From Megaleporinus macrocephalus (Eukaryota; Chordata; Actinopteri; Characiformes; Anostomidae), in the NCBI GenBank assembly GCA_021613375.1, contig CM038704.1, positions 29,822,582 to 29,886,581 of the forward strand: 64,000 nt of DNA. Reading direction: 5' to 3'. The notes below the pieces were generated by a model, which had not been told where the DNA came from, ran no database searches, and was given only the letters and a program-made list of their open reading frames with translations. Numbering within the stretch: position 1 is the stretch's first letter; each line of letters starts with the position of its first letter. Positions 60,131-64,000 of this stretch are shown piece by piece. Position numbers and translations under genes: made by a program.

Positions 60131-61025
60131 AAGAAATGAGTCAATTTACATTAGAGGTTCCAAGAAGCAGACATCTGATGCTTCCTATTACCTTCAGAAG
60201 TCACGGTGATAACAAACGCATGATGTTATTTCATTGTTTTATTCAAATTTCGTGGTACATATAAATTTCAAATGTTCAATCCATATGAAGAGACGATATT
60301 TTATTATGATTTCACTTCAATAAAATCATTAAACCTTTACACTGTCCCCATGCTTTTGTTACTTTTTTACATTGAAATACACTAAAAAGTCTAAATTATT
60401 CATTAAAATACCAGAATTTACTCATAATTTAATATTAATATTTCTATTTTAGTACAGGTTTACATATTTTTGGACAACAAACAGTAAATTTCACATTTTT
60501 ACAGTATAATTTCTATTTTTTTAACATGTTGGAAAAGAATAACATACAATATAAAATGTGTCATAATTTCTGCTTAGTTTACATGCTATGTTATTATGAG
60601 TAGTATTTATTTAATTTTTTTAATATATTTTTATCATTGTTATTGTTGTTGCAATATATAGATTCAGCAAATAAACAGTAATTGTGTATTAAAATGTGCA
60701 AACGTGTGGAAGTACCAGGCGCTACTATATATGAGTATGAGTCTGTATGCATATGAGTATGAGATATGAGTCACAGTGCTACTGGATGCTTTCTTTAAGT
60801 TAATATATTCCCTCAGATTTACTTTAAGTTTATTTACAGAAGATTTTCAGTGTCAGTCAGTGTATTGCTGTTGTAGGCAATATTTTAATCTTCAGTAAGT
60901 TGCTTTGTTCTGACATACAATTAATTTCCCATTTTCAGTTATAAATAAATATAAGACAACTTTCTGATGCTGGTTGTTAAAGTAAATTGATGCTATAATG
61001 AATCTAAATGGTGTTCAGTTCATTG
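60131..61025. other. Unannotated AT-rich stretch
   Basis: AT-rich with a direct GAGTATGAGTCTGTATGC / GAGTATGAGATATGAG duplication near 60733-60770. No gene. Confidence 0.35.
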
Positions 61026-61029
61026 AGTT

Positions 61030-61872
61030 AAAGTCAGGGGTCCGTGCAGGCCACTGGAAACAGGTGGCCACACCTAACTCATCAGACTTTGTTTTTGTGC
61101 TAAAGGGTGCAACCATACTGGAACTAGAGAGGAGATTCTCTGAACTGTTGCCACAAAGTTTAGGCTAAAATGTCTTTGCTGTACTGTAGTGTTAATTACC
61201 TTTCACTACCCCAAATCCTGAAAAACAGCCCCAGACCATTTACCCTCCTCCACCAAACTTTACTGTTGGTACTTTTTATTCGATCAGGTAGTCTTCTCCT
61301 GGCATCTGGCAACCCCAGATTCATCCCTTGGACTGTCAGATAGTAAAGCTTCATTTATCACTCCAGAGAACATGCTTCCACTGCTCTAGAGTCCAGTGGT
61401 AGTGTGTTTTACACCACTCCAGCTGACGCTTGGCATCACACATAGTGATCCATTTCATGAAGGTCTCAACACACTGTTCTTGCGCTAATGTTGCTTCTAC
61501 AAGTTCGCTTTGGGTAATGTGACAGAGGACAGGTGATTTTTAAGCACAACATACTTCAGCACTTAATGGATCCACTCTCAGGTTGTATGGCCTACCAATT
61601 TCTATCTGAGCTGTGACGCTTCCACAATAATAGCACTTACAGTTGATTGGGGCAGATCTAGCAGGCCTGAAATCTCATGAACTGACTGGCAAAGGTGGGG
61701 TCTTACAACAGTGCCATGTTTGAAGTCACTGAGTTCTATAGTACAACCCATTCTGCTTCTAGTGTTTGTTTCAGGAGATGGCATGTCTATGTGCTTGATT
61801 GTATACACCTCTTAGCAATGAGTGAGGCTGTAACAGGTGAAACACATGAATCCACATACTTGTGTTGCTGTA
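61030..61872 (-). pseudogene. Tc1-like transposon relic (minus strand), same family as 6722-7600
   Basis: In reverse complement the 5' end lies near 61872 (CCACATACTT at 61852-61861 is the inverse of AAGTATGTGG). Then comes an HTH-coding frame at 61602-61808 (FKHGTVVRPHLCQS, GLLDLPQSTVSAIIV). GCTTGGCATCACACATAGTG (61429), GCTCTAGAGTCCAGTGGTA (61383) and ACCATTTACCCTCCTCCACC (61237) mark the middle of the gene. The second half is deleted. Frame breaks occur throughout, with a stop just after the first-Asp region. Confidence 0.8.
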
Positions 61873-62099
61873 AATAAATGCTGTAAAGCATTTTAGCCCT
61901 TTGGTAATTAAAAAACCCACTGAATTCCAGTAGCTGGGACTAACTTTAACTTTATGAGGAAAGCAGACAATTAAAAGATGGAACTATAGGTGGTCCAATA
62001 GGTCAAACTAAGGAAATGGCACAAAACAATGTAACATCAATCACTTATTGAACTAAGAGATTAATGGCTTTTACATAGTAAAGCAAAATTATAATACTG

Positions 62100-63190
62100 A
62101 CTTTGGAATGCTTAGGGATCATTCCTATTTGTTAAGGTTGTGCAGAGCAGACTGCTCCCTGTCCCTCCTACTCTGTCTGTTTGTGATGGTTCAGGCTGGG
62201 GTGGAAATAAAAAGCGCTCCGACCCCATGTTTGACATGCCATTCAGCTCGCTCAAGCTGTCCAGACGTCAGAGGCAATCGACAGGGCTCGCAGAAAGTCA
62301 AACATAATGCCTCCCAACATGGCCGATGTAAGCGTGAGTCACTCAAACGTTCAATCGCATCCCGCGCCACGCTCTGCTCAGGAGCACATCTCATCCAAAT
62401 GCGATTTGAGATGATTGAAAGCTTTTTGATTTGGAAGTGTATTCTCTTAAGCTAAGTGCTCCCTGAGACCATCAAGGAAATTCAATTGCTTCATTTAGAG
62501 CAGGGAGAAAAAAAGAGGGTTTTTCAGCCCAAAATCATATCAGATCTTAATGTCTCAATAGAAACACATGGGACTGGATGGGCTGGGTGGGTGGCTTAAT
62601 TTCATTGGGAAATGCAATTTTCTGATGGCATTTCCTTACCCCGCTGCACAGAGAAACATAAGATTGATCAAAATCTTAATGAGTCATTTTCAGAAGTGGA
62701 CTCTAGCTCGCTTGCCTGTGGATAATGGAGCCAAAGGGCCTTCTCTCTGTTAACCTTCAGAAAGCCTGCACTGCCCCTAAGAAGCCCTGGCGTTTCAAAG
62801 CTCGTAGCACCAGTCTTAGCTCGCCGTGGCTTCTTCATAAAAGATAAGTAAAAGGAATCGATGGAGAGCAGATCCGCCATCTTGGCTCTGACGTTTCTGT
62901 GATGGGCACAGTTGCACGCCTCTCTATCTTCAGGCTATTGATGTGTGCATGTTTCCAGGTCAAAGGAGAGGCTGGGGAAAGCATGATAAGACGTTGACCG
63001 TTGATTAAGTGGCGTTTGGCAGAGGCGCGCCACACCCAGCACACAAGCGCAGTTGGAGGACAAAGGTAATGTGGTATTGATCCAGGCTGACACGGATGGT
63101 TCCACCGCTCTGTGATCATGGCTAGCGTGGAGGCCCAAAACCAACCAAACCCACCAACAACAATCTCAACATCACACATATGTTCTTGCA
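62100..63190. promoter_or_regulatory. Candidate conserved noncoding blocks
   Basis: Unique, high-complexity sequence in two parts, 62110-62480 and 62540-63130. Examples: ATTTGAGATGATTGAAAGC (62403), AAATTCAATTGCTTCATTTAG (62479), GTTGATTAAGTGGCG (62999). Four domain-free frames overlap on both strands. No repeat signature. Confidence 0.3.
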
Positions 63191-64000
63191 GATAGTAGAA
63201 CAACCTCTAACAGGGAATTTTGGGGACACACACAACCACGTTTGGAAGCTACAGTATAAATACAATGTATGGAGGCCATCATTTTGTCAAGTGTATTATT
63301 TTTCATGCCATGCATAAACATGTCAGTGATAGGTCAATAAGTCAGAGAACTTCATGGGTTAATGTGCTAATATTTCCTCCAATTGTGACGATTGTCAGCT
63401 GGACTTTCCATGCTTTGTCCACAAATGCGTTCATGGCTACTGTTGTGACAAGCTTTACAGAACGCTGGCAAAAATCACTTTCAGCATAATGAAAAATTGT
63501 AGTGCACTCCGTTTTCATCCAAATACAAATGGTTGTCTCATGCATTAGGATTGACAAGGTGCAGGTTATCATATTGGCAAAAAGCAGCCTAGCTCAGTAG
63601 CAAAGACATTGAAAACTCGTTGTTATGTAGCAAGGGTAAACCTCAACCTAAATTCATTGGGATGAATGGGCTTTTTGACAACATTCTCTAAAGCTTGGTT
63701 AAACTAGCAATAGTATTTTTCTTGCAAGCTGCCCCCCCCTCCACTCTCTCGCTCTAACCCCCTCACCCATTCCCCTCTTGCCAATGAACCATTGCACCTC
63801 TGTCTGCCATCACTGTGACCAATGTCACATAAACAATATGCCCAAATGCTTCTGGGCCCCTGCTTGTTCAATGTTTCTTCGGAAATCAACCCTAAGTAGC
63901 TATTTCTGTCATTTTGTCTACACTTTTCCATTAATATTGTGGTTTCTGAATTCTGCCATTGTGTTTATCTGATACGTAAAGAACATACAGAATGTGATCT
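63191..64000. other. Unannotated stretch
   Basis: No gene or classified repeat. A C-run (63731-63740) and mixed unique sequence run to the window end. Confidence 0.35.

Overview
The window reads as nuclear DNA of a ray-finned (teleost) fish, most likely an otophysan such as a characiform or catfish. That inference rests on repeat types: Tc1/mariner copies with TA target duplications, short hAT elements with 8-bp duplications, a LINE 3' fragment, LTR fragments and long (TA)n, (CA)n, (GA)n and (GATA)n tracts. There are no operons and no long intact reading frame. The longest open frame is 171 codons and has no recognisable domain.

Gene content is very low. The one stretch that looks like a real host exon is on the minus strand at 6186-6310. 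It has clean splice borders and six of the eight zinc ligands of a RING-CH (RINGv) E3 ligase-type finger; the last Cys pair should lie on the next exon, which I could not find. A HARBI1-like (PIF/Harbinger) helix-turn-helix fragment at 591-983 is the other notable coding remnant and is probably a pseudogene.

Layout. 1-2.2 kb: old interspersed repeats around the Harbinger fragment. 4.4-7.6 kb: possible regulatory sequence, a TIR element, the RING-CH exon, an old repeat and a Tc1 relic. 7.7-8.3 kb: candidate conserved noncoding block. 10-29.6 kb: (TA)n tracts, four pieces of one repeat family with AGGTGCCAT termini, simple repeats, a solo LTR, a palindromic TIR cluster, a Tc1 relic, a TIR element built of ACAGTAA motifs, and a full-length dead Tc1 element with a DD34E layout. 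29.7-33.1 kb: two candidate regulatory blocks. 33.3-35.2 kb: a mariner-like relic and a gag fragment. 35-49 kb: mostly unique sequence with candidate regulatory blocks near 40.6, 44.4 and 48.4 kb. 50-59 kb: two hAT elements with perfect 8-bp duplications, a LINE inserted in an older repeat, and two more mariner-like relics. 59-64 kb: candidate regulatory blocks around a minus-strand Tc1 relic.

Overall the window resembles an intron or gene desert: one exon in 64 kb, unique AT-rich blocks spaced among transposon debris. No intact new system is visible. Repeat family assignments come from recognition of motifs without any database search, and the regulatory-block calls rest only on sequence texture.
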